Source: Lepas anatifera
Lineage: Eukaryota > Arthropoda > Thecostraca > Lepadidae
Assembly: GCA_034440635.1 (NCBI GenBank)
Contig: JAOTON010001596.1
Span: forward strand, 1,147,501-1,211,500
DNA length: 64,000 nt
Direction: 5' to 3'
The notes beneath the pieces are model-generated. The model worked only from the letters and a program-made list of their open reading frames with translations. It ran no database searches and had not been told where the DNA came from. The position numbers were made by a program, and so were the translations under genes. Positions 47,587-59,500 of this stretch are shown piece after piece (position 1 is the first letter of the stretch; each line of letters starts with the position of its first letter).

Positions 47587-48571
47587 ACTGCTAGGTATAG
47601 ACAAGTCAAAGACCACAGCATTTCACCCGATGGCTAATTCGATAGTGGAACGCACGAACCGAACGTTGCTGAACATGTTAGCTAAGTTTCTAGACAACCA
47701 TCAGCACGCAGAGTGGGATACGAATCTACCTCTCTTGTTACTAGGGTTAAGGTCGCAAATACACAAGTCTCTCGGAGTCTCACCATATTGTGTCCTGTTT
47801 GGCAAGGAGCCAAGACTTCCTGTACAGTTAGAGTTAAGTGAACCTGTGAAAGGTCGAACCCGATCGATCACAGAGTATTTAGATCATCTCAGAGCCAATT
47901 TGAAGGCTTTGCATGAAGTAGCATTAGAGAACTCGAGGTTGAGTCACAGGAGGAACAAGATCGCTTATGATCGTAAGATAAATGATTTCGATTTCTCCCC
48001 AGGAGACAAGGTTTATTTGCACAAGGGCGTTGTTCCCCGAGGGGCTTATTACAAGTTTCTCAGACCATGGAAGCCGGCGGTAGTCATTGAAAAAATCGGC
48101 GACATGAACTATCGCATCAAGGTGAATGGTGCCAAATCCACGTTACTGGTACACCACAACAGATTAAAGCCCAGAGTAGGGAGCGACAGTGAGGATGGGG
48201 CAGGCCCTGCTCCAGTTGAGGGAAGGGGCCATGGTGAAAGAGCTTCTCTAGCTCCTCAGGGTGGGACAGGCAGACGCAACTCGTGCCGTGAGTCGAGCGG
48301 GTCTCAGTGGAATGGTCAGACTAGTCGACCAGCTGAATCTGCAGACACCACGGAGGAGTCACGTGCTCCGTTTCTGTCGTTGTTCAATCCTTTTGCGCTG
48401 CCGTTTGTTCCGGGTGGTCCATCTGTTTCTCAGGGAGACGAAGGGGGTTCGAATCAGACTGTTCCTTCAGGCACAAGTGTGGATCAGGAAATGGCTGATG
48501 TTCCCATTCCACTTCCCCGACGTTCAGTAAGGGATAATCGAGGGGTCCCTCCAGATCGGTTAGATCTTTAA
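47570..48571 (+). pseudogene. Gypsy integrase, C-terminal core and tail (frame-disrupted)
   Basis: Third frame of Pol. It begins at the T-T-A-F-H-P block and the catalytic glutamate in S-I-V-E-R-T-N-R (about 47645-47665). It continues through G-L-R-S-Q and S-P-Y-C-V-L-F-G to the GPY/F-like C-terminal domain (F-S-P-G-D-K-V-Y, about 47995, to H-H-N-R-L-K-P, about 48165). No chromodomain is visible. A Ser/Gly/Pro-rich tail follows, ending at TAA 48569-48571. The reading frame itself is 333 codons with no further disruption. Confidence 0.9.
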
Positions 48572-48930
48572 TCAGTATTTTGTTGTTAACACTAACGTAA
48601 GGTAGCGTACGGATTAATTCGAATTCCTAGCTAGCTGCTTAAGTTGTAAATTTGGTTATAGCGGACAATGCTGAAATTCTGGCCAGGGTTTCTGCATTTG
48701 TTATGCCTTCGAGGTGAATCGAGGCGAGCGTTACCTAAAACAACAGAAGCCAACGAGGGAGTACGGATATCCAAAATGCGACTGTGTGTATATGTGTGTG
48801 ATTTTCGATTGCGTTGTTGTACTTGTGCTGGAGCCGCTGTGAACAGACTGTCGGGCCAGTACACTGCCCCATTGCTGTCCAGATATCACGTTTTCTTGAG
48901 GCCATGCGGGTAAGGGGGTATTTTTTTCCA
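48572..48930 (+). other. Gypsy 3' noncoding region
   Basis: Between the end of pol and the polypurine tract. No envelope-like frame or transmembrane segment is evident. Confidence 0.7.
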
Positions 48931-48943
48931 TAAGGGGGTGAAG
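48931..48943 (+). promoter_or_regulatory. Polypurine tract
   Basis: 'taagggggtgaag' directly abuts the right LTR start (48944) and is the expected plus-strand DNA primer. A second G-rich run lies just upstream (48908-48918). Confidence 0.8.
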
Positions 48944-49793
48944 TGTAGGGAGTGCAGGCGCTGTGGATCGCCTTCGACTGTGTAAAATTTGCACTTCTTG
49001 TCATTCGCGGAGATTCTTGCATCTCGGTGCGGAGCTATGTTTACCCCTAGACTTTTTAATCATTGTCGGCGCGTAGTACTTTATCAGAAATGTAAGTTAA
49101 ATTTTGTACTGTTATTTACTTGTAGTTTAACACTCTTAAATTTATCTCGAGTATGATTTTAATTACTTTCCTGGCTTAGCGATGTGCGTCCGCAAACCAA
49201 TGAGAGGCCGAGCCAGTTCCCGCGCTCAGCGCTGTGGCGCGAACCAGACAATGGGATCGGCGCCATTCCTGCCTTGGTTCTTGTGTAAACAGCATCGCGT
49301 CTGATCTCTAAACGGTAGGTTACTTGGTTACAGAGAAATTACATCGTTTCTCGCTGATTAACTGTTGGATAAAGCTGTGTTGATTGGATTTCATCGTTGG
49401 TTAACCGGTTAAATATTTTTGCACGGTTTTTGGCTTGTGTATGGGCAAGTGTTCGCTATGGATGTTAGGGTTTCAGGGCGGGGAATTGTTTTTACTTAAA
49501 GTGTAATTAAAGTCAGCTACGGAAGTGATAACGCTGCCTGTGGGGCTTGCCTAGTTCTGACAGTGTTTCGTGTACAGGACGCGTCTTGATGTCGTGGTCT
49601 TGATATCGTCGTCTTGACATCTTCATCTTGGTCTTGTCGTCGCTTCGTCTTGTCATCTTTGGCATCTTTACCCTCATTATTATCCAGTTCCGGGAATCAT
49701 CCGTGCCTTCCGGATATGATGTCGGCTGTGTGTATGGGGAACAATACAACACTGCAAGTTTAGAGCTGCCGTATTCGAAGACCCCGGTCTACA
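48944..49793 (+). repeat. 3' LTR of the Gypsy element (850 bp)
   Basis: Same sequence as 42074-42923 as far as read. Ends 'ggtctaca' immediately before the TATG target duplicate. Confidence 0.95.
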
Positions 49794-49797
49794 TATG

Positions 49798-50040
49798 TAA
49801 AGGTCACTCACATGAAGGGCAAGATGATTTTCAAAGATCACAGAACAAGCCCATAAGACATTTTAAGGCCAATATGAATTTCAAAGGTCACTGATCAAGT
49901 TGATAAAAACACTTACAAGGTCATTGACCCCAGTGCTGCTGGCAGATGACATTCCTTAGTATGATGTATATCACACTATGACTTTATAGTTGAGGCTACT
50001 CAATGTCAAAGTCAAGGTCACAGGTCAAGGTCAAATGTAT
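49798..50040. repeat. AGGTCA-rich repeat next to the Gypsy insertion
   Basis: Contains about eight 'aaggtca' units, including three in a row near 50012-50035. Whether it continues on the left side of the Gypsy element is not obvious. It resembles the motif density of the TIR elements elsewhere, but terminal repeats were not found. Confidence 0.55.
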
Positions 50041-50056
50041 TTTTTCAATGTCAAAC

Positions 50057-50335
50057 CAGGGGCGTAGCCAGGATTTCGCTCGGGGGGAGGGTGGCCCGAA
50101 AAAGCCCCTGCGACAGCGTTAGAAGGGCCCTGATGGGTAAAAAGGACCCTGCTTGTTACATAATAGAGTGCTGAAGAGGGCTTAGGAGGGCCCTGTCTGG
50201 TATGAAATGTCAAATTTGGCCACAGAGCATAGTGCGGGTGAGCCGCGCTTCGCGCGGCCCGTATCCTCAGAGGGGCCCTTCGGGCCCTCAGGTGGGGGGG
50301 CTGTCCCTGCCGCCCCCCCTTGGCTACGCCTCTTG
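50057..50335. mobile_element. hAT-like MITE, 'CAGGGGCGTAGCC' family, copy 2 (279 bp)
   Basis: The left end is 'caggggcgtagcca' and the right end is 'tggctacgcctcttg' (slightly eroded). Flanks share GTCAAAC (50050-50056 and 50336-50342). The interior matches 39359-39639 in inverted orientation ('gagccgcgcttcgcgcggc' core, 'gggccctgatgggtaaaaag'). Confidence 0.85.
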
Positions 50336-50342
50336 GTCAAAC

Positions 50343-53246
50343 CCTCTTTTACCGCCCATAGGCCCATAGGCCCGTATATTTCCATATTTATATGTAAATA
50401 TCATTGCCCTTGAACGATTTTGACCTCAAACTCTTAGAAGACATTGTGTGGGACCTTTTCTATACAATCTTAGTTCGCCTTTGGTGTTTTCCCGTTTTTT
50501 CCGAATTATCACGCTATCCCCAAAAGGTCTCCAACACGTTCAAGATTTTACCTATACTATCTCGTTTGACATTGAAGATATTGATCTAGGTCACTGAAAT
50601 TTGATTTCAACGTTGATTACCATCACTCGCACACATCATTAATCGGGCAATTTTCTAGCCGTCTTGGGTTTTGAGATTTCAGGAGTGGGACACTTTAGGG
50701 CACCCCTCTACTGCGCGTTGACGCCATTGCGCATGTTTATCAAGTTAAGAAACATGCCAAGTTAAGAAACTGGTCACACTGTCTCTGTAAAGGATATTGA
50801 ATGTTCATAAAGTTTTTACTTTCAGCATTCAGAATGTTAAATATATTTCCTGTTCCGGGTCAAGAATTATACACCGAATGAGTTTTTACACACAGGCGCT
50901 TCATCGGAACCTGTTTGCATCGCCGTTCCAGGTATTGTTCTCTATAGTTATAGCCATTGATGCATTGAACCCGTGGTGCAACCAGCCCGGTCTTTCCGAG
51001 CATTTTTAGATTTTCAGTTGTTTTCAGGTCCCACTCACCCCTTTATAAAGTCACCGACAAAGAATGAACATCTGAGCATTCCAGGGCCCCACCTCATATA
51101 AAGGTATACTTGATGTTACCAGCGTAGAATTAGCATAGTACAGCGCAGGAAGAGCTGATACACCACAATCTGGTTTCGTAAAAATGTAGCGATAAATACA
51201 ACTGCCTTCAAGTCTACGCTGGTGCAGACTACACTGCACTGGAATGCAGCATAGAAAATTCGCAAACCTTCTTATCTACAGGAGGCAAAACGCACATACT
51301 TTTATCCATTCGTCAAAAGTGTGGGCTCATTATTACCGTTCTAGTTCCTCGGAATTGTGCAGTGCACAACCCTTTCTTTGTTCACTGTACCCCTCCGGTT
51401 CCACTTTCCACGATTTTCGGTTCACTGCGTTGAAATCATCTTTCACAGGAAGTACAAACAGGGCCTTGTCGCGGGCTATACCAAAACTTACGTCCTGTTT
51501 ATGTTTACAACTACTTTTGTCAATGGCGCGCATTGTTCGAGAACAGTTCAGAAAGCCTTGTCAAACATTGAGATGGGATGAAAAATGCATCAGCATAATT
51601 TCTTTACTATCCTTGGTACGTTACGGAGACTATAAAAAACTATGAGAACGTTACCGATTTTACAAGGCTGAGGAACTCTGCGTCTGCTCCAACACTGCTG
51701 ACACTCTGCGTCCCGAGACAAAAGCAAAACTGCACTTATCGATGATATTGTATTACATATACATATATACAGATATATATGTGGGCGCACTATAGACAAA
51801 ACCAGGTGCACAAAAATCAGGCAACGTCTCTCAAAACCGATACGGCGGAAAACTAAGCCGCGCCGAATGGTACAATCGTACCCAATACTTTCTGTTCATA
51901 CGAGCCGAGAAGCCTCGAACGAACACACTAACCTTTTGCCGCAACTTAGGAGGAACGGGAGCACAGAGTTACACAGGAAGACCAGTCGCAGTGCTCCCGT
52001 CAAGCTCCTCATATGGGTGCAAAACCAACGCCGTCATATCACAGACACCGACGCCGAATTCGAGGACAATGCCATCTATTACTGGTTTACACACCGCTCG
52101 CCAGGTGACAGTAAAACACCAGCCCGAAGGCATGTTGATTCCCAATTAGCGGGAGCGAGTTCTTATCGCTCGTAATCGACCAGAACAATGAGTGAGTGGA
52201 TATGCACCATTCACCAGGAGGATAAAACCAAGCAACATTTTACATTACGAGGGGTTGAAACATTGATAAGGGGTCACATATCGGTTGGTATCCTACTTTA
52301 AACCATGGTCCGGCTGAAATGCGTGGCATTTCGAATTCACTTCACAAGCTGAGAGGATGACAGGGTCGAAGTCGCGATACGGCAGTTGTTCATTCATTCC
52401 ACGACATTGGTCAGTTCGAAACAGCGTCTGTTGTAACCCAGTAGCACAAACACAAAACGAAGACAAGGATGACAAAACAAATTTGGTATGTAGATGCATG
52501 AAGACCTTTCATCCACTTGCACCCTTTCTCGTCGAACAAAATGAGCATGGGTAGTTTTTCCCGTCAGCAAAAGTAAAGTTCAGTACTAAAATGAAACGAG
52601 CGCGGCGTAGCGGAAACTAGTTTCATCTCAGACGACACACTGAACGAGATCGTGATTTGTGAGGAATGCACGACGCATGAACGGGCGATTCGACCCAGAT
52701 TAGTAGCAAATGCTGGTAACATTCTAGCAAGCCCTCCATCCATTCTTAGAGCAATGTGCCTGCCATTTACAACGGTTAACAATACAACAACGAAGGTGTC
52801 ATCGTTACCCCGTGGTGTCTTTAAAGTCGCCACTCCCAGCACGGTCCGAGTGGCAACACCGTTCAATTCGCGGCGACACTCCAGTCTATGTGCTGTCTCT
52901 CGTTTCCGTAAGCTAACAATCCATTTCCGTTTTCAGCAGCTGTTTCTGGTCGGAGTAAAAAAAGTAACTGGAAAGGGGCAGAAAAATACTAAGCTTCTCT
53001 CACCAACAACATTGGCATTTGAGAAGCATTATTCGAATCAGAGAGTCTTGGCCAGTTTCGGGGGAAATTTGATCTTTCTGCCACTTGTCGACCGTTCAAA
53101 TCTTAAGCTTGTCCACAAGCCGCTAATGCTTCCTAAGACGTTTGTATGGAAGGTCATCGACACGTCTTTTATCACACGCCTTGTTGTACACGCCACACTC
53201 TAGGGAAGCTTTGGCTGCAACAAGTAGGAGTACCGCGGTGGCGACA
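50343..53246. other. Noncoding DNA downstream of the Slp gene
   Basis: AT-rich. It includes the presumed 3' UTR of the minus-strand Slp gene just below 53247. A plus-strand frame (52652-53203) is open for 183 codons but is antisense to that 3' region and unrecognised. No clear polyadenylation signal was located. Confidence 0.45.
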
Positions 53247-53398
53247 TCATTTCTCGGACGGCACCGCCCGCTCCATGGAGCAGCGGAGGGGCACGGAGCC
53301 CTCCACCCAGTAGCCGGGCCGCTCCATCATCTGCTCCCAGAGAGCCACTTCCTGACCCACGGCGTCCATCCACTCCACTAGTCGACCCTGCTGCTTTC
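53247..53398 (-). CDS. btsz: Synaptotagmin-like protein (bitesize/Slp type), terminal coding exon
   Basis: Encodes the last 49 residues plus TGA (53247-53249) of an Slp-family Rab effector. It contains the family's post-C2B tail: V-E-W-M-D, then V-A-L-W-E-Q-M, then R-P-G-Y-W-V-E-G, then L-R-C-S-M. Slp proteins carry the C2 pair on vesicle or cortical membranes and link Rab27-type GTPases to exocytosis and cell polarity. The acceptor is 'gcgttgcag' followed by GA at 53398. The exon enters with two bases of a split Gly codon, exactly complementing the one base left by the exon at 61079-61302. A hAT-like MITE sits only 168 bp upstream, in the 7.7 kb intron. The exon is strongly GC-rich against AT-rich flanks. 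Confidence 0.9.
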
Positions 53399-53566
53399 CT
53401 GCAACGCACGACAGCCACCGTCAGCATGGGGAGCACCGCTGCTGCACTGCTGGCGGCCGAACAAACGAGACAGGCGGCGACAGAGCGCCGACCACGTCAA
53501 CAGGTTGACTGCGACGCTCGGGCCGCACGAAATTATCATCGCTGTATAATCAAGAGTATGTGAATA

Positions 53567-53813
53567 CATAGGCGGATCCAGGGGGCAAGGGGCACGTGCC
53601 CCCCCGATCGACCCTCGGCGCCCCCTGAAAGGTCGATGGCGCCCCCCTGAAATGTCGCTTCCCACCGCCCCCCCAGGATACGAAAGTCGGCGCCCACCGA
53701 TAGCATTTGGCGCCCACCCGATGGGTTTTGCCGGTCATAAGTGGCGCCCCCGGTCCGGATGGCGCCCCTCCGGGAAGGTGCCCCCCCGATCGGCAATCCT
53801 GGATCCGCCTATG
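53567..53813. mobile_element. hAT-like MITE, 'CATAGGCGG' family, copy 3 (247 bp, inverted)
   Basis: Ends 'cataggcggatccagg' and 'cctggatccgcctatg' are perfect inverted repeats. The flanks TGTGAATA (53559-53566) and TGTAAATA (53814-53821) match at 7 of 8. The interior matches 20381-20642 in the opposite orientation. It lies in the last intron of the Slp gene. Confidence 0.88.
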
Positions 53814-54599
53814 TGTAAATAAGTTTTATAGAAACTCCAGCAATGGTTAGTCGGCATCGTGTCGAATATGCCTCTGTTTTACGGAATACATTTCCGTGCC
53901 TAGGTTAGAATCAGGGCGACCCCATTTCCGATAATGCATTCTGCTTATACTCATGAGAGGTGCCACAAGGCAAGAAAATGGTCCAGCTCAGTACTACGCT
54001 AAAAAAGAATGAGAAATCAAGGCACATGACTAGCTATATAACTCGTTAAGCTTAACATGTTATTAACTTGATTTTCCTCTTGACAGCTTTGAAAGCCGAT
54101 ACGTCGAGGACAGGCGCGTATTAATCCAATATAGCCACCGCCAGGCTGCGGCAGATTCGCTACAGGACGGCGCCTGAGGCGCACATGCATCCACACTGAA
54201 TGGAGCTCGTCTGGCTAAATAGCTCATAAGGGATATCAGCCGCATTATCGAACTTTAGACCACGGAGCAGCGAGTGGAAATCTATGCCGCTACTTTAATA
54301 TTGAGAAGATACGCTGGCGTAATTTGAAGCATATGCAGCCTGTGTGAGTAAAAAATCATAGAACGGAATATAGTAATGCACGTAAGAAATTAGGAAAAAT
54401 CATAAGCGATGTCAATTATTTAATATTTCGGGGATAAAACACTAAAGCTTCGCCATCCCGGCGCAGTGGTGTGAAATAATGCAATGTTTTTGCTTTACCT
54501 GTGTGCCAGAAATACCCCGCGCCATACTGCCATGGAAGGGGAGGGAAAGTGCACCGACCCTCAAGGAGATACCCAACCGCTTCCCACCCCCCCCTCGCG

Positions 54600-54830
54600 C
54601 ACCAAAAACAGGCATAGATCCCCGACGATGTTATTCCTCGCCCCGGTGAGGTCCTTAAACACCCTCCCAGGTTTTTCGGATGGCTCCGGAGAACGGCGAT
54701 GCGAAGCGCCGCCCTACTTAGCATTACATATCCTTGATCAATTGGGCAACTTTTCTAAAAATTATAAGTTCAGTTCATCACATGACAGGTCACCATATCA
54801 TGTCAAGTGACCTCACTTACAAACTATTTC
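54600..54830 (+). repeat. Fragment related to the AGGTCA-rich TIR element
   Basis: Aligned with 4030-4210: 'gggtttttcgga'-like phrase, a GC-rich hairpin ('ggcgatgcgaagcgccgcc'), 'gcaacttttctaaaa', then 'caggtcacca' and 'caagtgacctca'. An AGGTCA/TGACCT cluster continues intermittently to about 55560 (55082-55110, 55410-55440). Element ends not determined. Confidence 0.6.
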
Positions 54831-55191
54831 AAGTGGCTCCATTGAAAACAGGATAAATATTGAAATATAATATTCACGTCGCATAACAGACCCATCGAGC
54901 GTCTCGAGCTATGGTTACGGGATTCTTATACTCAGGATCGGGCACGAGTCATGACCCCGCTGTTGGAAACGCACGGGGAAAGCGGGGATTAGTTATATTT
55001 CTGTATAAACTGATGAAAAACATTTCATTCTCAAAATCGTAGTATCTCTCGGTCGCCACTCTCTAGGGCCATGTTGCAAATTTTGACCTGCAACCTCTGA
55101 GAGGTCACATGGGACTGCTTAAGCGAGTTTTCAGACTTCGGTCTATAACTTCGCAGGAGTTGGTGAGAGCTTTTATTTTGTTACGGTTGGA

Positions 55192-55344
55192 TAGTGGCGG
55201 ATACAAGGGAGGGCTAGCGGGCTCAATCCCCCGAAATGTTTGAGCGACTATAGTTAATGCATAAGCGGAGGCTGATATGAGGCAATGGTGGGTGAGGCTC
55301 GAGTCCCATTGTTCCCCCCAAACGAAGTCCTGGATCCACCACTG
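55192..55344. mobile_element. Short hAT-like MITE (about 153 bp)
   Basis: The ends 'tagtggcggatacaagg' and 'cctggatccaccactg' are imperfect inverted repeats, related to the CATAGGCGG ends through the shared GGCGGAT/GGATCC core. Target duplication is poor (CGGTTGGA against CGTTTAAA), so the age or boundaries are uncertain. It lies inside the last intron of the Slp gene. Confidence 0.6.
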
Positions 55345-56074
55345 CGTTTAAATTATCATTGCAAGTCAATTAATGTGCATATTGGATATGTAACGTCAGA
55401 TAACTACTTTGACCTGACCTAAGGTCAGACCATTTTTACACTTTGACTTAATGTAGTCAACTCATAAATAATTCGTTTCAACATGACGAGAGCAATCGAA
55501 TGACGTCCTAAAGTTCACTCTGACCTAACCCAGGCAGACGCTAGAGCCAAACAAAATATCTTAACTTTCACTTTTGTTGATCCGTACCGACCTCAGCCTG
55601 AGCAAAAAACTGAACAATATAGTTTCTTCATAATTTCGTGTTTGCTATTTACTGGACTTCGCGTTTTTTTCGCTATCCCAAATAAGAGCCGAAAAGGTGG
55701 AGGGGGGAGCATTCGACCTTCGCACTGGGTCGAAAGTGAGCCAGAGGCCCACTATGGCGGGTGTTAAGCAGAACATGCAGATAAGTACAAAATATTGCTT
55801 TGAGATTTCTTCAACCAGGAACTGATCTAGGGAGCAAAGGAAAATGTCGCCACTCTTATGTCCACGGAAGTGTGTTGTACCTCTGGACGAAGGGCGCCCG
55901 TGTGGGACAGTGGGGCACCGAAAGCGCTCTACGTGGAAAGTTCAACACTTGTAAAGTACCGAGTGCGCAGCGCAGGCACCTGCAGTTAACCCTAAAGTAG
56001 AGTTTTAGATGACCTCATATACGATTCCAGACACATAAATACGATAAATCTTATGCAAAGTTGTGTACGATGTA

Positions 56075-56264
56075 TACACTGGCAGATCCAGGGGGGGGCA
56101 AAGCGACAATGACCCCTCCAAAGTCTAAAATAGTATCTTTTGCCCCCCAAATGACAATGTGTGCCCTTTTTTAACAATACTATGTTTTCGCAATTTTCCT
56201 CAATTTAGCCCCGCAAAACGTTGGTTTGGCCCCCTGCAAAAGTTTCTCCCTGCCAATGGTTGTG
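56075..56264. mobile_element. Possible MITE fragment
   Basis: Begins 'cactggcagatccaggggg', like the ends of the CAGTGG/GGATCC MITE group, and may end near 'ctccctgccaatgg'. The right terminus is unconvincing and no target duplication was found. Confidence 0.4.
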
Positions 56265-56371
56265 TATATAATTGCAAATCATGGTGCCTATACAAACAAA
56301 ATCTGCTGATTAATTACAGTCTTAACATTGACGAGCGACGAGTGAGCATGAGTGAATCCGAGCGTCAGCTG

Positions 56372-56533
56372 GGGGACGCGCGGCTCAGTGGGAGAGCACC
56401 AGCCTCCTGAGCCGCAGGTCACGGCTTCATGCCCCGGCAGAGCCTCAGAATAGCTGGATCTGATACCCCAAATCCCAACAGGGTGAGAGTTGGCGACGCC
56501 GTATAATCCTGGTGCCGTTAAATCCCAACAAAT
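56372..56533 (+). repeat. tRNA-derived SINE, family B, copy 2
   Basis: The head 'cggctcagtgggagagcacc' is a better-preserved A-box/D-arm than in copy 1, followed by 'ggcttcatgccccgg' (B-box-like). The 'caacagggtgagagttgg' core and 'cgttaaatcccaacaa' tail match 1443-1618. Confidence 0.8.
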
Positions 56534-59500
56534 ATTAACTATATCTGGATGTTTTTGCTAGCACGCAAAAACTTTCTATAGAAACATAATAATGTAGGAA
56601 ACAAAATGAGTAGGCGTAAACAGAAAACAGCCTTATGGGCACACATTTCCTATAATTCTTCGATAAGTTTTGAAACCAAACAAGTCCCAAGAACACTGGT
56701 AATATTTGAAAACGAAGGGTTCCAAACATCACAAGTGAGACTGAAGAGTAGGTCCTGAAAACGTTTTCTTTAGCCACCAGTGAGACTATAAGAAGGCAAC
56801 ACCACGCACCACCAACACAAACCCCCAACTCCACATCCTAGCTGGAACTCAGGCCTCATTAAAACACACCACAGCGGCCGGTCTTAATTAAATGGACAGT
56901 GTCGCGCACATCAAACACATTGTACGGTTTCTCCCGAACTGAAGCTTTCCGGTCATGCTCCTGCTTAATGTGTTGTTTAATTACAACGACGTCCACGTCG
57001 ACAGGCCGGCGCCGTGTATGACAAGTCCACACGCCAGGTCCCCAGGAGCCAATCAGCGACGGCAAGTAAGGCCCGCCGAGTGTCGCCAACAGCCGGGATG
57101 CTATTGACCCGCCGGCGCAGGAGATGGTCCCGCGGCAACAGGGCTGGTTCAACACTGGGAAAAAACGGTGATAGGACCAGCAGCGGCTCCAGCAGGAGAT
57201 ACGATGCCTCGTACACAGCTCAGAAGTTTGGCGGTCCGAGTGGACGGCCTGAAGGCTTTGTTATTCTAGCTACGGAGAAAACCGGAGGCTTTTGAGCACC
57301 ACTAGCCGCACGTCGCCAGATTTCCCAACGCGATTACTCCAGCGCAAAGGTACACAGGGGCAACCATAATATTATTTTGGGCTGGAGCAAACACCATGAC
57401 GTCTCTTTACGAAGGAAAGATATCGAATGGAGCGCCGCATATGGAGGATACTCAGCCACTGCGTGACATACGAATTGTGGAAAGTCTGTGAATGTGCCAA
57501 ACTCTTATTATTCTCCTGCCCAACGCCCAACTTTTGGTGCACTTTAAGAAGCTTCTTCTTAGCTTCTTAAGCTTCTCATTAAAGACATGACCTCTCGAGA
57601 ACGAGTTTTGGACTGGTATTCTGGTCCAATAGTCCAATGATTCTCTCTGCACCGCGCGACGCCAGACTAGGAGAAACTGCGGTCCTCAATCTGGTAAGAA
57701 GACTTTCAAGTTATGTATGAGTTGAAAGCCAAGGCGAAATCCGACATTGAGCCCCAAACAACCCAGAAAAGTGGTTCAAGAAAAAAACATTCACAGGTTC
57801 AGCGTGCTCTCTGAAAATTCTGCCGTCGCTCAGGGCTAACAACAGCCCTTAACAAACAATGTTTATAAATTGGACATTTGATTCACGCAGGACAAAGGGT
57901 ACACGTGCACTGCAAGCTTTTCGTCGGTCTGAGCTAGAGAAGGCAGACATTGGGGAGAACTGCTGTCCTCTGTGTTTAACTACCGAGGGCTCGCATTCAA
58001 CCACCGCGCCATGGTACTAGCACGGTGCTCCAGTTCAGACATATGAGAAAGTTCTCCTATTCGCAGGCCAGGTTCAAGTCAATTAGGGCGCAAGTTTGGC
58101 GACTTTACGTGGACTCGGACGTGTTTTATCGGTCCACCTGAGGCGGAGAACACGACGTAAGGGCGGGCTTTTCAACCCGGGCATCCCGGGACCGCTTCCT
58201 GTCGACCGGCGCAGGAAAGGTCGGTACCGAGAGACCCTCGCGTGCTCAAAGACTAGACAGGACAGAAAAAACGACACTTGCGTGAAAGTAATTGATGGGC
58301 GACATTAAGGAAGGATTTCGTGATAGCAGGCCGTTGTTTTCCGAAAGTATTAGCCAAGGTAATGTCAGGATGCTGGCTTCTAACGAAGTGATAGAACATT
58401 AGGGACGTGATGATCTGTTTCAATCGAACCACAAGATTAAAGGGAATGTGGCACCTTGGTCGAATTCTGGAATTTAGTGTACTTAGGCGTATTTTTAGCC
58501 AAAAATAATGAAACCACTCATTATTTCTCTGGAAAATGTACAATAAGCTCAATATTTTGATTTTTCAAATACTCCTCTTGGAAGAGAAATGAATATCTGC
58601 CTGTGGATGATGTCATGATCTGGCAACCACTACCACACTCGAGCAGCTTCAAGGGCATCGATTGGCTGATGCTCATCGTGACGTCAGCATATGTCGTCAC
58701 ACCAACAGCCATGAAAACTGTGGCCTGCAGCTAGGGGTACATGAGGGGTACATTGCAGGTAGGTTTTAGCTTTTTTCTACGGAAATCTCGAGTTCCAAGA
58801 CATATTATATATTGAGTACCCGGTTTTCCGACTTGCTTTACAACTTGGCTATCTCAGTTAAAATCACGTTATGAAGGTGCCACATTCCCTTTAAAGGTAA
58901 AATACCCTCCGAATTTGACATCCAACCCTTTGCCGATTGGGTTTGACTGCAAGGAATTTGATAGTAAATTTGAGTTCTCCATATCACAGAATAAATTCGG
59001 GCTCCCATTTTTGTGTCCATTTAGCCTTATTCTTAAGTATTAAGGACTGAGTTTGGATTGATTAAACGAAATCCATTACATAAGGTGAACATATACCCTG
59101 CTGAGGTGGTGATACACTTTGCAAGGAAAACCACTCGAGATCTTGAATTTGAGAATTGACCCTTGCTCTCCGTGGAAACATAGCCGCTTGACCTGTGAGG
59201 TCATTACATGTCTTTTGGTACCGATGGAGGAGTATCGGACAGCGCATTTGCAATATTTCGGAAATACCATGCCAGCTTATGTATGAAAAGTCAACTACTT
59301 TGTCTTCTGTTCTTCTTTTTGAGAAACCCAAATGGCACTATCCAATACTTCCATCTTTAAAAACCCATACGCACCATTACAAAAATCGAAACGCCTTATC
59401 GAACAACCGGGAAACCCAGTCGGTAGGAGAGGAGAACTATTTCGTCCCCTCCAGTGTAAGCTACTGAGACAGAGAAACCAGCAGGCTCCTCGTCAGTTCT

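Larger units (their letters stand above)
42074..49793 (+). mobile_element. Young full-length Ty3/Gypsy LTR retrotransposon
   Basis: The 7.7 kb element consists of an 850 bp LTR, a primer-binding site, a leader with tandem repeat, gag, a +1-shifted pol (protease, RT, RNase H, integrase in Ty3/Gypsy order), a polypurine tract and a second LTR. The LTRs start TG and end CA, and the flanking 4 bp direct repeat TATG (42070-42073 and 49794-49797) is exact. Line-by-line reading shows no difference between the LTRs, so insertion was recent. No envelope frame lies between integrase and the right LTR. Two 1-base frame disruptions in integrase mean this copy should not be autonomous as written. Confidence 0.96.

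Noticed and set aside
48572..48943. Envelope gene of the Gypsy element
   Set aside because: Only about 370 bases separate integrase from the LTR and no membrane-protein-like frame is present.
52652..53203. 183-codon plus-strand open frame
   Set aside because: Antisense to the presumed 3' UTR of the Slp gene. Composition is not protein-like and nothing was recognised.
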